A DNA stretch of 38,860 nt from Pleurotus ostreatus/Saccharomyces cerevisiae fusant. Lineage: Eukaryota; Opisthokonta. The notes under the pieces are model-generated. The model searched no databases and was not told where the DNA came from. It saw only the letters and a program-made list of their open reading frames with translations. The DNA lies in NCBI GenBank assembly GCA_024196135.1, contig JAMQCK010000204.1, positions 1-38,860 of the forward strand, read 5' to 3'. Each line of letters opens with the position of its first letter. Position 1 is the first letter of the stretch. A program made the position numbers and the translations under genes. This document shows, in pieces, positions 1 to 9,053 of this stretch.

Positions 1-1666
1 AGCACTCCACGCTTCGAGAAAGGGATAGAAGTGGAACCCGTGGGCTGACGCGATCCTCCAGATGGCTTCGAAAAGCGGCCGAAATGGCAGTGCGAGATCT
101 GGAGGGCGAGCTGGGTGGCGAGGCGGGTGAGTGGTGCTTTCTTTGTTTGCAGGGCTTTTCCCCTCGTGTGGGCGCGCGCGACTTCCGCACGGGCGTGTGT
201 CCATATCTCCCACCTCTCCTTCTTTGTCCCCTCCCTCCCGCACACGCAGGCACATATATATTGCCCCCCTTTCGCGCATCCATATCTTCGTTACCTTGAC
301 CCGTATACACTTCATACCTTCGACCTCCCCCTACTTAGCCTCGCTACCTCCCCACCCCGTACGACTAATACCGCCCAGCCGCGATCGTCCGCGAGGTCCC
401 CCTATCTTCCAACGCCCACATACCCTCCGAGGAGAAGTCGCATACGCGTAGCACAACCCCCACAAACCCACCCTCGAACGAGAAGCTCTCCCCCGAACAC
501 TCCAGACACTCCCTCTTCAAGCGCCCCAAATCTCCCTTCAGCCCCTCGGAGCATGAGAAATCCCCCTTCGACTCCAAAGAGAAATCCCCTTCCAACTCCA
601 AAGAGAAATCCCCTACGACCTCTCCCTCCAAGAAGCGCGGCCTCTTCCGCTCGCGCAGCCGCGGTGCGTGCTCGCGTCCCCTCTCGGTTCAGACTGCGGG
701 TGTCTGGGAGCGGGAAGTGGATGTACTATATCTTCGGTGTTATTGCTACTTTCGCGTCGCCGCAGACTACCTTAGTCCCTTACCTTCTCATACGATCCGT
801 ACTGTCATGCCCTTGTTTACATTACTCGTCCCGTTGTTTCGCTGAATCCATCTTCCTATCTCCCCCTCATCCATTCCGCAGCCCTCCCTCTTCCCTTCCT
901 CTTCCTCTCCCCCTCTCCTATCTTCCTCTCCCCTTCCCCCCATCCCTCGCTCTTCCTCTCCCCTCTACCCTTCTCATCGCTAACCCCCCTCCCCAGGCCC
1001 CCAACCCCGCGCGCCCGCTGCCACCCCGGGCAACGGCGCCACGATCGCCGCCGCCGAAAAGGCCTCCGCGCACGCGGCGCGCGCCAGCGTGGGCATGGAC
1101 CGCATCGCGGACGGCGTCCAGGCGGAGCTGGTGCTCGCGATTTACGAGGTGAGTTGCGGTGTTCGTGGGCGCATGGTTGGGAGGAGGGGTCTGGAGTCGT
1201 GCTGCGCGTGTGGCTTCGGCATCTTGCGCGGCCCTACACCCCCCCCCTCCTTTTCTTCCCCTGCCCGCTCGACATCAGGTAGGGAACCCGAGCGCTAACT
1301 TCCCCCCCTCAGGTCGGCCAATGCTTCTTCCACGGCTGGGGCGTGCCCAAGGACATGAAGATGGGCGTGCAGTACTACACGGTGGCGGCGCGCCTCGGGG
1401 ACGCGGACGCGCAGGCGGACCTGGGCTTCTGCCTTGCGAACGGGAAGGGGTGCAAGAAGGATCGGCGGGCGGCGGCGAGGTGGTATAGAGCGGCGGTGAG
1501 TGTCTTTCGCCGAGTGTTCTCCCTCGACATTGTACGCTTCTTTCGTGGCATCGGACGGAGCCTATAGCAACAAGATGAAGAGGCAGATACTGACGAAACT
1601 CACCAGGTCGCGCAGGGCGCGAGCGATATAGGACTCGCGTGGATCTACAAGGACAAGTATCAATGA
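1..1666 (+). CDS. Sel1-repeat protein, 3' part (5' end outside window)
   Basis: Five exons join in phase: 1-126 (codons begin at base 3), 379-663, 997-1148, 1313-1495 and 1607-1666, giving 267 residues to the TGA. The last ~80 residues hold one clear Sel1-like repeat and part of another (GWGVPKDMKMGVQYYTVAAR, then LGDADAQADLGFCLANGKGC, then KKDRRAAARWYRAAVAQGAS). The family is alpha-helical, TPR-like and forms protein-binding scaffolds. The C-terminus GLAWIYKDKYQ resembles fungal Dsf2/Nif1-type Sel1 proteins, which is recalled and not checked. Exon 2 encodes a Ser/Pro/Lys-rich disordered linker with three KSP-type repeats around 557-616. Donors are GTGAGT, GTGCGT, GTGAGT and GTGAGT. The introns (252, 333, 164 and 111 nt) are much longer than elsewhere in the window, and the second has a long pyrimidine tract. 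The true start lies upstream of base 1. Confidence 0.8.
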
Positions 1667-2400
1667 GAGCGGCTAGAGAAGGGAGGAGGAAGGACCTCCG
1701 CCGCCGTCCGCAAAGACCTTGCTTAACGCAAGGCGACAATAACTTGGGCCAACACGACTCGCGTCGATGCGAGGCGCTTCCGGGTGACCCAACACGAGGG
1801 ATTGCTGCCTCGTCTCGTGCGCTGTGGCCTCATGCGCTATGGTCTAATGCGACGTCAGCGTACCGCGCGCACATCGCCAGAGGGCGCGTCGCGGCATTTA
1901 TTATGTATATATCCGTGTCATTCGCTAACCTACTTATCTTACATCGCTCGCTCTGTCGGGCTTGTTCACACTGTCCTTAGTTTTTTCGATCTCTTCTTCA
2001 TCTGGTCACCATTCTTCATTGTGTCGTCTCGGGTTCTTATTTGGTTTGGATCCACATTCACGTCTTTCTCCAGAGCTTCCCAGTCTTCGTCTCTTCTACA
2101 TCTGCCGACCCTCGCGCCGCTCCTTCGACTTGTCGTGTTCCTCCGTCTTTCCCTCGTCTCGCTTTCTATTCACTTGTGGCATGGGGCTATGCGTAGAGCT
2201 CTTCATCCCGCACCTTCGTCTCTGAATCCAAAAGTACTCGACCTCCGCATACTCACTCGCATATCATCTCTCTCATCTCACATCATAGGTTTGTAGATAA
2301 CTGGCTCGGAATTTCTGACCTGCATGCTATTCAAAAGCGCCCCATGTTCGTCCGCCAGCTAGAGGAGTGCTATGTATCGTCCCGTCCGATTGAGATGTAT
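1667..2400. other. Intergenic, 3' flank of the Sel1 gene
   Basis: I see no supported gene. The stretch is pyrimidine-rich (about 1920-2170) and probably contains the 3' untranslated region of the Sel1 gene. The open frames here lack coding character and splice context. Confidence 0.5.
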
Positions 2401-2544
2401 TGGAGGTGCTAGCATCATGGCGAAAGCCAGGGGGATGAGCACGCCGAAAGGTTCAAGTACCAAGTCACTTGAATCTGAAGGTGAGTATGTGGCGCCGAGA
2501 TTTCCTATGATCTTTCGCGCATGCTCACTTTCGCCTAGCTTTTT

Positions 2545-2910
2545 TTGTGCATTATTCCTCAATTTGATACGACGGTTCAAATGCCTTTGCCTTCTGATGC
2601 TGGACACATCAACGATGCAGAGTGCGCGCGCACGCCTGTAAAGCTATCGAATTCATATACAGAGCTAACGGACACCTCAGAGCCAGCTAACACCTACAAA
2701 GCCAGCGCGCATCCCCATATCGAACGCTCGCAGACTAGCGACTTAGCTCCACATAATTCTGACGAGAACCCCACCGCACATGCCCCTCCTGCCACTCGAC
2801 CGGCACCTCCCCGCGCGCAATGCCGCTCCCTTCACATATCACCAATATCTCCTCGCTCGCCGCGTGCGCCTCCTCCGCCGTCACCACACCCGGCCGAACG
2901 TGGATCATGA
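2545..2910 (+). other. Doubtful open frame, 121 codons, function unknown
   Basis: This is an uninterrupted frame rich in Ser, Thr, Pro and His, ending in a Pro-rich tail (SPRSPRAPPPPSPHPAERGS). A good splice pair precedes it: GTGAGT at 2481 and a CCTAG acceptor near 2539, with a short Met-initiated frame upstream (ATG at 2417, MAKARGMSTPKG). Joining at those sites does not keep this frame, so I cannot propose a complete gene. It may be a small expressed locus, a relic, or chance. No domain is recognised. Confidence 0.2.
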
Positions 2911-3063
2911 TGACCGTGGAGTTTCGTCGCTAGTCACCACAGGCAGACCCAAATCCAGTATCAGGTGAACAATTCAACGTAATACCTGCCATGCTAGGTC
3001 TACGACGCCGGAAGGTGGCCGATAACTTCCTTGGATGAATATTTTTCTGAGTAATTTGGCGTT

Positions 3064-3180
3064 AGCATAAAACATCCAGAGGGAAACAAATCGCACGGTG
3101 ACCGTCATTTGGCCCAGGCGGTGATCGTACGGTGATCGTATGGTCACCGTAAGATTTGTTTCTCTGCGGATGTTTATGCT
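3064..3180. repeat. Foldback element (about 40-bp inverted repeat, 38-bp loop)
   Basis: The left arm (3064-3103) begins AGCATAAAACATCC and ends ACGGTGACC. The right arm (3142-3180) is its imperfect reverse complement, ending GGATGTTTATGCT. About 85% of the arm bases pair, with small gaps. The loop carries two direct copies of GGTGATCGTA. Size and shape fit a miniature inverted-repeat element or a solo hairpin. No target-site duplication is evident. It lies just downstream of the open frame of paralogue A. Confidence 0.6.
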
Positions 3181-3185
3181 GAACC

Positions 3186-3797
3186 TCACCTTGACGAATA
3201 TGAGGTACGCCCGCGGGGATTTCGATTGAACAGTGGCGGGAGTATCGTTTTCATACCCGGTGATGTGGAAGTAATACTGCTGAAAATCCACCCACGTGTT
3301 CTACGAGCGTCATATTTTGGTGTGCCTCTGGTGAGTAGTCTGCGAGCTTGGGGGATGAGCGCTGGCTTGTAGGTGTTAGCTACACAGCTATACAGGCGCG
3401 CTGCCGTGCCGTGCATCAGCCTTGTGCCGGTTCTGTGAAATAGACAGAAGGCAATGGTATTCGAACTGTCGGATTGCATTGAATGGAAAAAGCACCGAAC
3501 ATAAACTTCCGCATGCGGAAAGTGATTCGTCAGGCCATAGACCATGCGGCGGCGGCTCCGGCGCGGTCGGTTGTACGCGTGCATGCTGACTTGGCTGCGT
3601 GCGCTTGAGTTGTGTACGCCTGGAGTAATGGATCCAGACGACAGAGGTTCCGACTCGTTCAATGCGACTTGTTCTTGTGTTGACGGATGGACTTGAAGCG
3701 ACTCTGGGTCAGGCTCCTTGGTCTTCGCAGAAAGCTCTCCGGCTGGTGATCCTGAGTCGCCTCCGGTGGACGATGAATGGGGGACTGCAGACGACAT
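3186..3797 (-). pseudogene. Small-protein paralogue A, degraded or strongly diverged
   Basis: From ATG 3797 the frame runs 203 residues. The N-terminal third matches copy E in style: a Ser-rich leader, then a basic stretch leading into RRSRRRMVYGL. After that point nothing resembles the conserved core of copies B-E: no LIPW, no DLPVVN, no VVPLAD, no WYQV ending. In the next frame, 3190-3306, an exon-like piece (NTWVDFQQYYFHITG...) has an acceptor-like TAG before it and a GTGAGG donor after it, so some original exon sequence may survive out of frame. The upstream CACGTG element is preserved 62 bp before the ATG. I read this as a decaying copy that kept its promoter and N-terminus. A spliced functional variant is possible. 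Confidence 0.4.
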
Positions 3798-3858
3798 GGT
3801 GGCGGAAGGAAAAGACAGCGCAGCAAAGAGATTTAAAACAAATCGTGACATCCCTCAG

Positions 3859-3876
3859 TACCGAAGCACGTGCCAT
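3859..3876. promoter_or_regulatory. E-box composite element upstream of paralogue A
   Basis: TACCGAAGCACGTGCCAT with a palindromic CACGTG core, 62 bp upstream of ATG 3797. It matches 17 of 18 bases with the site at 4796. CACGTG is the classical bHLH (E-box) core; the factor is unknown. Confidence 0.55.
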
Positions 3877-4173
3877 CTCGCTAGCGCAGCGTGCGCCGCA
3901 CCGATACTTTGCTTACAATGACATGTCCTTCTCTTTCCATCGCGTGCACTCATGTCACCGTCTCGCGCTGCATAATGAACTCGGTCTCGCCGGCCTCGTT
4001 TCATAGCCTATGATCTATCGTATCGACAAAGAGTTCGGGGATCTACGAGCGTGTATGAGTACAGGCGGTATAGCTATCGACAACCATAGCCCAGGACTCG
4101 AGCGCTTGAGCCGCAAAAGCTGCAGCATCGAATTTGGACGCAATGGGAAGAAGGTAATAATACACGCACCCAC

Positions 4174-4725
4174 CTATGGTGCCACCCGATACCACTCCGG
4201 CACCGCTCCCGGCTGGAATATAGCCTCCGCCACCTGCGCAACGACCTCATCTGGCGGCGGACGACGATGACGCCGCGCCCTCGCACGATTATCTGCGAGA
4301 GGAACAACAAGGACAGACATGTCGCGTTCACCGCCCTCCCAAACCCTCGTACAGTACTCCCCATTCACCACCGGCAGATCAAAATCATCACTGCAGCGCC
4401 ACGGAATAAGGGAAGCCATCATCCCCTTGCAGGCCTCCCACCGTTCCTGCAGCGCTTCTTTCGAGAGCCCAGGCGGGGGAGGCTGCAAATGCGACTCACT
4501 CCAGCCGCGGAATCCTTCCTCGGTGAGCTTGAGGGCATAAACAAGATGACGGCGGGAGTGAGCGGGGTTGCGCTTGGTGGACTTGGGCGCGTCCGCGGTG
4601 GCGAGTGACAATTCGACTTGCGTATCACTGGTGGAAGTCACCCGCTTCTCTAGCGCCTGATCTGAGCGCTCAAAATGCGGCGAGTCTCCGTCAGAGGAGC
4701 ACGAGATGGGAGCTTCAGACGACAT
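4174..4725 (-). CDS. Small-protein paralogue B, intact, family unrecognised
   Basis: A single exon of 183 residues. The N-terminus (~1-60) is Ser/Thr/acidic and looks disordered. A basic segment then leads into the conserved core: RRHLVYALKLTEEGFRGWSE near residue 65, a helix-like EALQERWEACKGMMASLIPW, CSDDFDLPVVNG, VVPLADNRARARRHRRPPPD, and the ending EVVAQVAEAIFQPGAVPEWY. There is no signal peptide, membrane segment or known catalytic motif. A consensus splice donor (GTGGGT) abuts the TAG stop. It is divergent to copy C, with 168 bp between start codons and one E-box element in the gap. Function is unknown; the Arg/His-rich basic segment could bind nucleic acid, but this is only a guess. 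Confidence 0.7.
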   Translation of the reverse strand: MSSEAPISCSSDGDSPHFERSDQALEKRVTSTSDTQVELSLATADAPKSTKRNPAHSRRHLVYALKLTEEGFRGWSESHLQPPPPGLSKEALQERWEACKGMMASLIPWRCSDDFDLPVVNGEYCTRVWEGGERDMSVLVVPLADNRARARRHRRPPPDEVVAQVAEAIFQPGAVPEWYRVAP

Positions 4726-4795
4726 GGCGGGGGAAGCAACTGCTCATGGTGGGCGGAAGGAAGCGCGTGGAGGCACACCTCGTGGCATTCCTCGG

Positions 4796-4813
4796 TACCG
4801 AAACACGTGCCAT
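4796..4813. promoter_or_regulatory. E-box composite element shared by divergent paralogues B and C
   Basis: TACCGAAACACGTGCCAT lies 71 bp upstream of ATG 4725 (copy B, minus) and 80 bp upstream of ATG 4894 (copy C, plus). It is the only such site in the 168-bp divergent gap, so it is positioned to serve both genes. Confidence 0.6.
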
Positions 4814-4893
4814 TGTGACTTCAACCCGCTGCCCCGCCGAGCAGCACATGGCCCCGAATCACGGCGGCGCGTCCTGCCTTCGTCCTGCCCATC

Positions 4894-5364
4894 ATGTCGG
4901 CTGCGTCTCTCACCGACGGCACCCCCATTTCAATATCGGACAACACTACGAAGCAACACACAAGTGCAAAGCATGTCTCATTCGACGCATCCCTGCCATC
5001 CGAGCCCGCCGAGTCCCACAAGCCTCCCCGCAAACGGTCCCGCCGCCACCTCGTATACGCCCTCAAACTTACCGAGGAGGGATATCTAGGCTGGAGCGCC
5101 GCCCACCTGCCCCCGCCTCCGATGTGCCTTGAGCGCGGGGCTCTACAAGAGCGATGGCAGGCCAGCAAGGCCATGATGGCTCTTCTCATACCCTGGCGCT
5201 GCAGCGACGAATTCGATCTCCCGGTCGTCAACGGGTCGCACATCACGTTGGTTCGGGAGGGTGTTCCCGTTGTCCCTCTTGCAGACAATCGCGCGCGCTC
5301 AAAGCGCCATCGCCACCCGCCTCCAGATGAGGTCGTCGCGGACATAGCGAAGTCCATTTTCTAG
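4894..5364 (+). CDS. Small-protein paralogue C, truncated by a late nonsense codon
   Basis: A 156-residue frame in the opposite orientation to its relatives. The core is complete: RRHLVYALKLTEEGYLGWSA, ERGALQERWQASKAMMALLI, CSDEFDLPVVNG, VVPLADNRARSKRHRHPPPD. Translation stops at TAG 5362-5364 after ADIAKSIF. Reading on in frame gives PGAEPDWYQVVP then TGA at 5401-5403, which is the tail seen in B (IFQPGAVPEWYRVAP) and D (IFQPGAIPGWYQVAP). The stop therefore replaces the conserved Gln, consistent with one CAG-to-TAG change that removes 13 residues. The leader (AKHVSFDASLPSEPA) is closest to that of copy E. The product may still fold, or the gene may be at an early stage of loss. Confidence 0.65.
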   Translation: MSAASLTDGTPISISDNTTKQHTSAKHVSFDASLPSEPAESHKPPRKRSRRHLVYALKLTEEGYLGWSAAHLPPPPMCLERGALQERWQASKAMMALLIPWRCSDEFDLPVVNGSHITLVREGVPVVPLADNRARSKRHRHPPPDEVVADIAKSIF

Positions 5365-5403
5365 CCAGGAGCTGAACCGGACTGGTACCAGGTCGTACCT
5401 TGA

Positions 5404-5710
5404 GGTGCGTGTGCGAGCTTTTTATCGGCTCTACGCTCACTTATACCTCACTTCAGCGCGCACATAGAAGGGTCGAGTTCAGCCTCGCATATTGGGCATC
5501 TTGAAGTCTTTTCTAGCGCATTCTCCGTAAATACATAGAAGGCTCGCTCTTCGAGACAGATGATTATGGCAAGGCATAGGCGGAGCACATTATAAAGACC
5601 GACAAGAAGCAATGAATCCATGAGGCCAATTTGGAATGCGGTATACTACTAGCACACGCGAAGGGCGTCAGCGAAGGACGTGCATGCGTTAGAAGAGCCT
5701 GCCACTCACC
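5404..5710. other. Convergent intergenic gap between paralogues C and D
   Basis: This is the tail-to-tail spacer. It holds a GTGCGT donor-like site directly after the second stop of C and a GTGAGT (minus) just after the stop of D. I see no further coding sequence. Confidence 0.5.
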
Positions 5711-6247
5711 TCAAGGTGCGACCTGATACCACCCCGGTATAGCTCCCGGCTGAAAAATAGCCTCCGCCACCTGCGCAATAACCTCGTCCGCAGGCGGGCG
5801 ACGATGGTGTCTTGCTCTCGCTCGATTATCCGCGAGAGCAACAACAGGGACGCGTCCGTCCCCGTCCCTCACCAGCGTGACATGCGACTCATTGACGACC
5901 GGAAGATCAAAGTCGTCGCTGCAGTCCCAAGGAATAAGACAAGACATGACGCCCTTTGAGGCCTTCCACTGCTCCTCCAGGGCTTCTCCTTCCAAATCGG
6001 CGGGAGGAGGGGATAGATGAGCGGCGCTCCAGGCGCGGAATCCCTCCTCGGTGAGCTTGATGGCGTATACGAGATGACGGCGGGAGCGACTGGGGTCACG
6101 TTTACTGGTTTTGCGAGCGGTTGCGGTCGGCGATTCAAACTGCGTGCCACTAGCAAAAGCTACCTGCTTTTTGGGCTGCTGATTCGCGTGGCCATGTTGC
6201 GGAAGAATCCCAAGAGAGGAGGACACGGTGAGATTCGTAGACGCCAT
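5711..6247 (-). CDS. Small-protein paralogue D, intact, family unrecognised
   Basis: I start at ATG 6247 (MASTNLTVSS). The open frame extends upstream to 6412, but that would place the E-box element inside the coding region, whereas in copies A and B it lies 62-71 bp before the start. The product is 178 residues: a Ser-rich leader, a KKQVAFASG segment, then RRHLVYAIKLTEEGFRAWSA, EGEALEEQWKASKGVMSCLI, CSDDFDLPVVNESHVTLVRD, VVALADNRARARHHRRPPAD and the ending AEAIFQPGAIPGWYQVAP. It is closest to copy B. One base after its TGA stop lies a perfect GTGAGT donor. No signal peptide, membrane segment or known domain is visible. Confidence 0.7.
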   Translation of the reverse strand: MASTNLTVSSSLGILPQHGHANQQPKKQVAFASGTQFESPTATARKTSKRDPSRSRRHLVYAIKLTEEGFRAWSAAHLSPPPADLEGEALEEQWKASKGVMSCLIPWDCSDDFDLPVVNESHVTLVRDGDGRVPVVALADNRARARHHRRPPADEVIAQVAEAIFQPGAIPGWYQVAP

Positions 6248-6318
6248 GGTCGAGAGAAGCAAGTGGTCATAATGAATGGACGGGCGCGCACGTAAACGAA
6301 ACAACTCGTGGCTTTCGG

Positions 6319-6336
6319 CACCGAAGCACGTGCAAT
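6319..6336. promoter_or_regulatory. E-box composite element upstream of paralogue D
   Basis: CACCGAAGCACGTGCAAT, 16 of 18 bases identical to the site upstream of copy A, 72 bp upstream of ATG 6247. It shares the downstream TTGYGAC with the B/C site. Confidence 0.55.
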
Positions 6337-6515
6337 TGCGACATCGGTACCGGTTCACGTGCGTTGAGTGGCCGTCGCGATAATTCATGGGCTTGAACGC
6401 AGCGACACGCATCGATAGGCACGCAATCTTCGCGAGCTCTGTCTTCCTAAGATGCAGTACGATACAATATGATTACATAGTCAAGCTACATAGCTGATGC
6501 TTTCCTTTTCAGACC

Positions 6516-6700
6516 CTACTCCTTCGAGCCATCCCAGTACCACACCAGCTCGACCAAACCCTCCTGTATCTCAGCCAACGCCTCGTCCAACTCAGACGTG
6601 GACACGCGAAAGACGCGCTCACCTGCATACAGGTAGCGGTACGCCCGGAAAATTCTAACGCGAATAAGCCCACAACGGAGGAGCGTAGTCCGAGGATGGA
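6516..6700 (-). other. Orphan exon-like open frame downstream of paralogue E
   Basis: The end of a minus-strand frame reads ...AYRYLYAGERVFRVSTSELDE then ALAEIQEGLVELVWYWDGSK, and stops at 6516. The regular acidic/hydrophobic spacing looks coding, unlike the upstream part of the same frame. I found no splice that joins it in frame to copy E, which ends in its own TGA at 6905. It may be the last exon of a decayed gene. No family is recognised. Confidence 0.25.
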
Positions 6701-6904
6701 ACCGAAACAGCAACCTACAAGCATAGCGTAGAAACAAGACGGTACGTTCAGCAACATAAGTGCGAGATTTTTGTGGGTAATGGGAAGCGGGACAGAACAT
6801 ATTGCGATGATGAGATGACGGGCGGTGGCGACTGGGCAGCGAGAAAGCCTGGAAAAAGGTGAGCATGAGCAACCACGAAGAGCAGGAGCGCCACACACCC
6901 GTCT

Positions 6905-7411
6905 TCAGGCGAAAGTGACCTGATACCATTTGGCGCGCTGACCCTCCTGGTGCATATACTTGGCCACCTCCGCCACCTCCTCGTCCGACGGGATATCAGT
7001 AGCCTCATAGCTATCGACGAGAGGGACCACCGGCTTGCGCTCGTCCCCATCCCAGACAAATGTGAGGCCATTGACTGTAGGCAGTTGGAACTCGGAGGTA
7101 CAGTACGTGATGACATGCAACCACAGCGTTGGCGACCGCCACATCCACCATTTCTCCAATTCCTCGGCAGAGAGGTTGGTGGGAGGAACCCACGGCGGGT
7201 CATTGGCGAGGCTGAAGCTGCGCATGGCTTTCTGGTCGATCGTCAGACCATAGACCATGCGAGGGCGGCTGCGGCGCGATCCGCTGCCTCGCTTCTTAGT
7301 GCTCGCGCATGTACGAGGCATAGCAGGTTCGGAAGGTAAGGAGTCACTGAACGAGACGTGCTTCGGGGTTGCGCCAGGCGCCGTCGAAGGGGCGGAGAGC
7401 GTTGCAGACAT
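6905..7411 (-). CDS. Small-protein paralogue E, divergent member
   Basis: I start at ATG 7411 (MSATLSAPSTAPG), which aligns with the Met starts of A-C; the frame stays open to 7492. The product is 168 residues. It shares KHVSFSDSLPSEPA with copy C, then a basic run into RRSRPRMVYGLTIDQKAMRS, a Trp-rich middle (EELEKWWMWRSPTLWLHVIT), TSEFQLPTVNGLTFVWDGDE, VVPLVDSYEATDIPSDEEVA and the ending EGQRAKWYQVTFA. The spacing of motifs matches B-D, but RRHLVYALKLTEEG is replaced by RPRMVYGLTIDQKA, as in A. No E-box element is present within about 100 bp upstream, so E may be regulated differently or be the oldest copy. Function is unknown. Confidence 0.65.
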   Translation of the reverse strand: MSATLSAPSTAPGATPKHVSFSDSLPSEPAMPRTCASTKKRGSGSRRSRPRMVYGLTIDQKAMRSFSLANDPPWVPPTNLSAEELEKWWMWRSPTLWLHVITYCTSEFQLPTVNGLTFVWDGDERKPVVPLVDSYEATDIPSDEEVAEVAKYMHQEGQRAKWYQVTFA

Positions 7412-7884
7412 GATGGCGGTTACATTGAAAAGCGACGGGAACGACTTCATGCTTTTACGGATGTCGGACCCCGGCCCGAACGACACGCTCATCCACGCCT
7501 CTTCACTGGCATGTCCTCGCAGCGTCCCATTGTCCTTCGCAAGTTTCAGAGTCTTTCGGATGCGTGCCCACGGACGTTGTATGGACGCATGCCCGGATTG
7601 GCGATGCTTCTACCTCACGGGGGTCATCGCCCGGTTCGGATCCAAGGAATTGCTTGAGGAGCTAACAAAGATGAAGAAGGAATTGTACACACAGGTCCGT
7701 CTTTGCGATGCCACGCATCCATCCCCAAAGCGCGCTTAGCTATGTACTGTATGCGAATTTGTTTGTAGTCGAGGCATCTTTGATATTCGGACCTGAATGG
7801 CATCCGCGTGTATCTTTGCTAAAAGCCAAGCCTCCAGCTGGCATGCATGAGTATGCACGATCGCTTCAGGGACGCGGCCGATAA
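7412..7884. other. Intergenic, 5' flank of paralogue E
   Basis: No gene is supported. The plus-strand open frames here are antisense shadows of copy E or lack coding features. It should hold the promoter of copy E and the 3' end of the membrane-protein gene. Confidence 0.45.
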
Positions 7885-9053
7885 TTAAGCGACTGCCACA
7901 TAATACTCCGGCGGCAGTGACGATGATGACCGCCCACCCATATCCTGCAGCTCTTGTCGTAGCGCAGCGATGTCCGCTCGTAACGACGCCCTCGAGCTGC
8001 CATCGTCTCGATCGCTCCGATCCCGTCCTACAGCGCCTTCCCGTCGCGAGCCCGCGTCCCTATTCATTCCTGATCGACGTAGGCGCTGCCCATCTCCACT
8101 CAGACTACCGTGATTCTGTGCGACTTGTAGCCTCGATTCTGCGTTGCTGTGCCGTTGCAGATCCTCGCACCGTAGCAGCTCGTCCGCTCCAAGCAGCGTC
8201 TCCTCCGCCACAATCCGCCTTTCGAGCGCAGCGACCCTTGCCTGCAGCGCCCGACGCGCTTCTTTTGGTCCAGCGGCAGACGTGTACGAGCTAGCTTGCG
8301 ACGTGAACGGACTCGCCCGCGACGCAGAGGGACTCGCCCGCGACGCAGCCGGACTTGCCTGCGGCGTCGACGCTAGAGGCTGGTTCGACGCCGACGCAAA
8401 GGACTGGGCCGACGTCGATGCTATAGAATTCTCTGATGTCGAAGGTCGAAGTCCAGTCGGTGCAGTCAAGGCCCGGACGCCCGCCAACGATGCTGCCGGA
8501 GAACCACCGTGTTGCGGCCAGCGGGAGGAATGCAGCGGGACAGAGCGTGGGGGAGGGGTGAAAGGGAGTGATGTCGGCGCCTCTGGTCGTCTTGGGCTCT
8601 CCTGCCCTCGCCTTGCGTTCTGCTCCACAGGAATCAAAATGAATGGTCGCGCAGCCAGCCCTGCCTCCCGACACGCCCTCAACTTCCGTCGCCGCCGCCA
8701 CATGAACACGCACACCGCAGCGAGCAGCAGCACAGTGAGTGCACCTCCGATGCCTATGCCCACGGCAGCGCCTATGGATATCGAGGGTGTCGTCGAGGTC
8801 GATGGTGCAGAAGCCGCGATGAGGTCCTGTGCCGCTTGGTGTCCGCTGTTTGACAGCGTTTTTGTAGGCTCGTGGTAGTCGACACGCCCTGCAACTAATT
8901 GATCAGTCTTGCCTTCACAAGCGAAACCACATAATACTCACCTAAGCAAGCCGTGGTCGCCGCCCGCCCATCGTCTGACTCCAGGTCCTGAACGCGCCGG
9001 CGAGCCTTCTCGTCCGGCTGCTCTTCCGTCTCCGCAGATGCGGCCCGTAACAT
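7885..9053 (-). CDS. Single-pass membrane protein with Ser/Ala-rich and coiled-coil cytoplasmic tail
   Basis: Two exons, 9053-8942 and 8888-7885, join in phase to 371 residues. The intron has a GTGAGT donor and a TTGCAG acceptor. Residues ~1-75 are Thr/Ser-rich and presumably outside. A membrane helix at about 78-101 (GGALTVLLLAAVCVFMW) is followed by the stop-transfer run RRRRK. The tail contains a Ser/Ala-rich stretch with SRASP-type repeats (DNA 8290-8370), a helical segment with coiled-coil character (RRALQARVAALERRIVAEE), a charged Arg/Asp region and a final coiled coil (RADIAALRQELQDMGG). This layout is common among uncharacterised agaricomycete membrane proteins. No signal peptide is included. 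The frame stays open upstream to 9116, so a further 5' exon is possible. A receptor or scaffold role is only a guess. Confidence 0.6.

Noticed and set aside
115..1152. Long plus-strand open frame of 345 codons over the Sel1 gene
   Set aside because: It runs through three introns and is Pro/Ser/Arg-rich in the wrong frame; the spliced frame gives a clean Sel1 repeat.
8144..8878. Plus-strand open frame of 244 codons
   Set aside because: It is antisense to the membrane-protein exon; the minus frame has a membrane helix and coiled coil.
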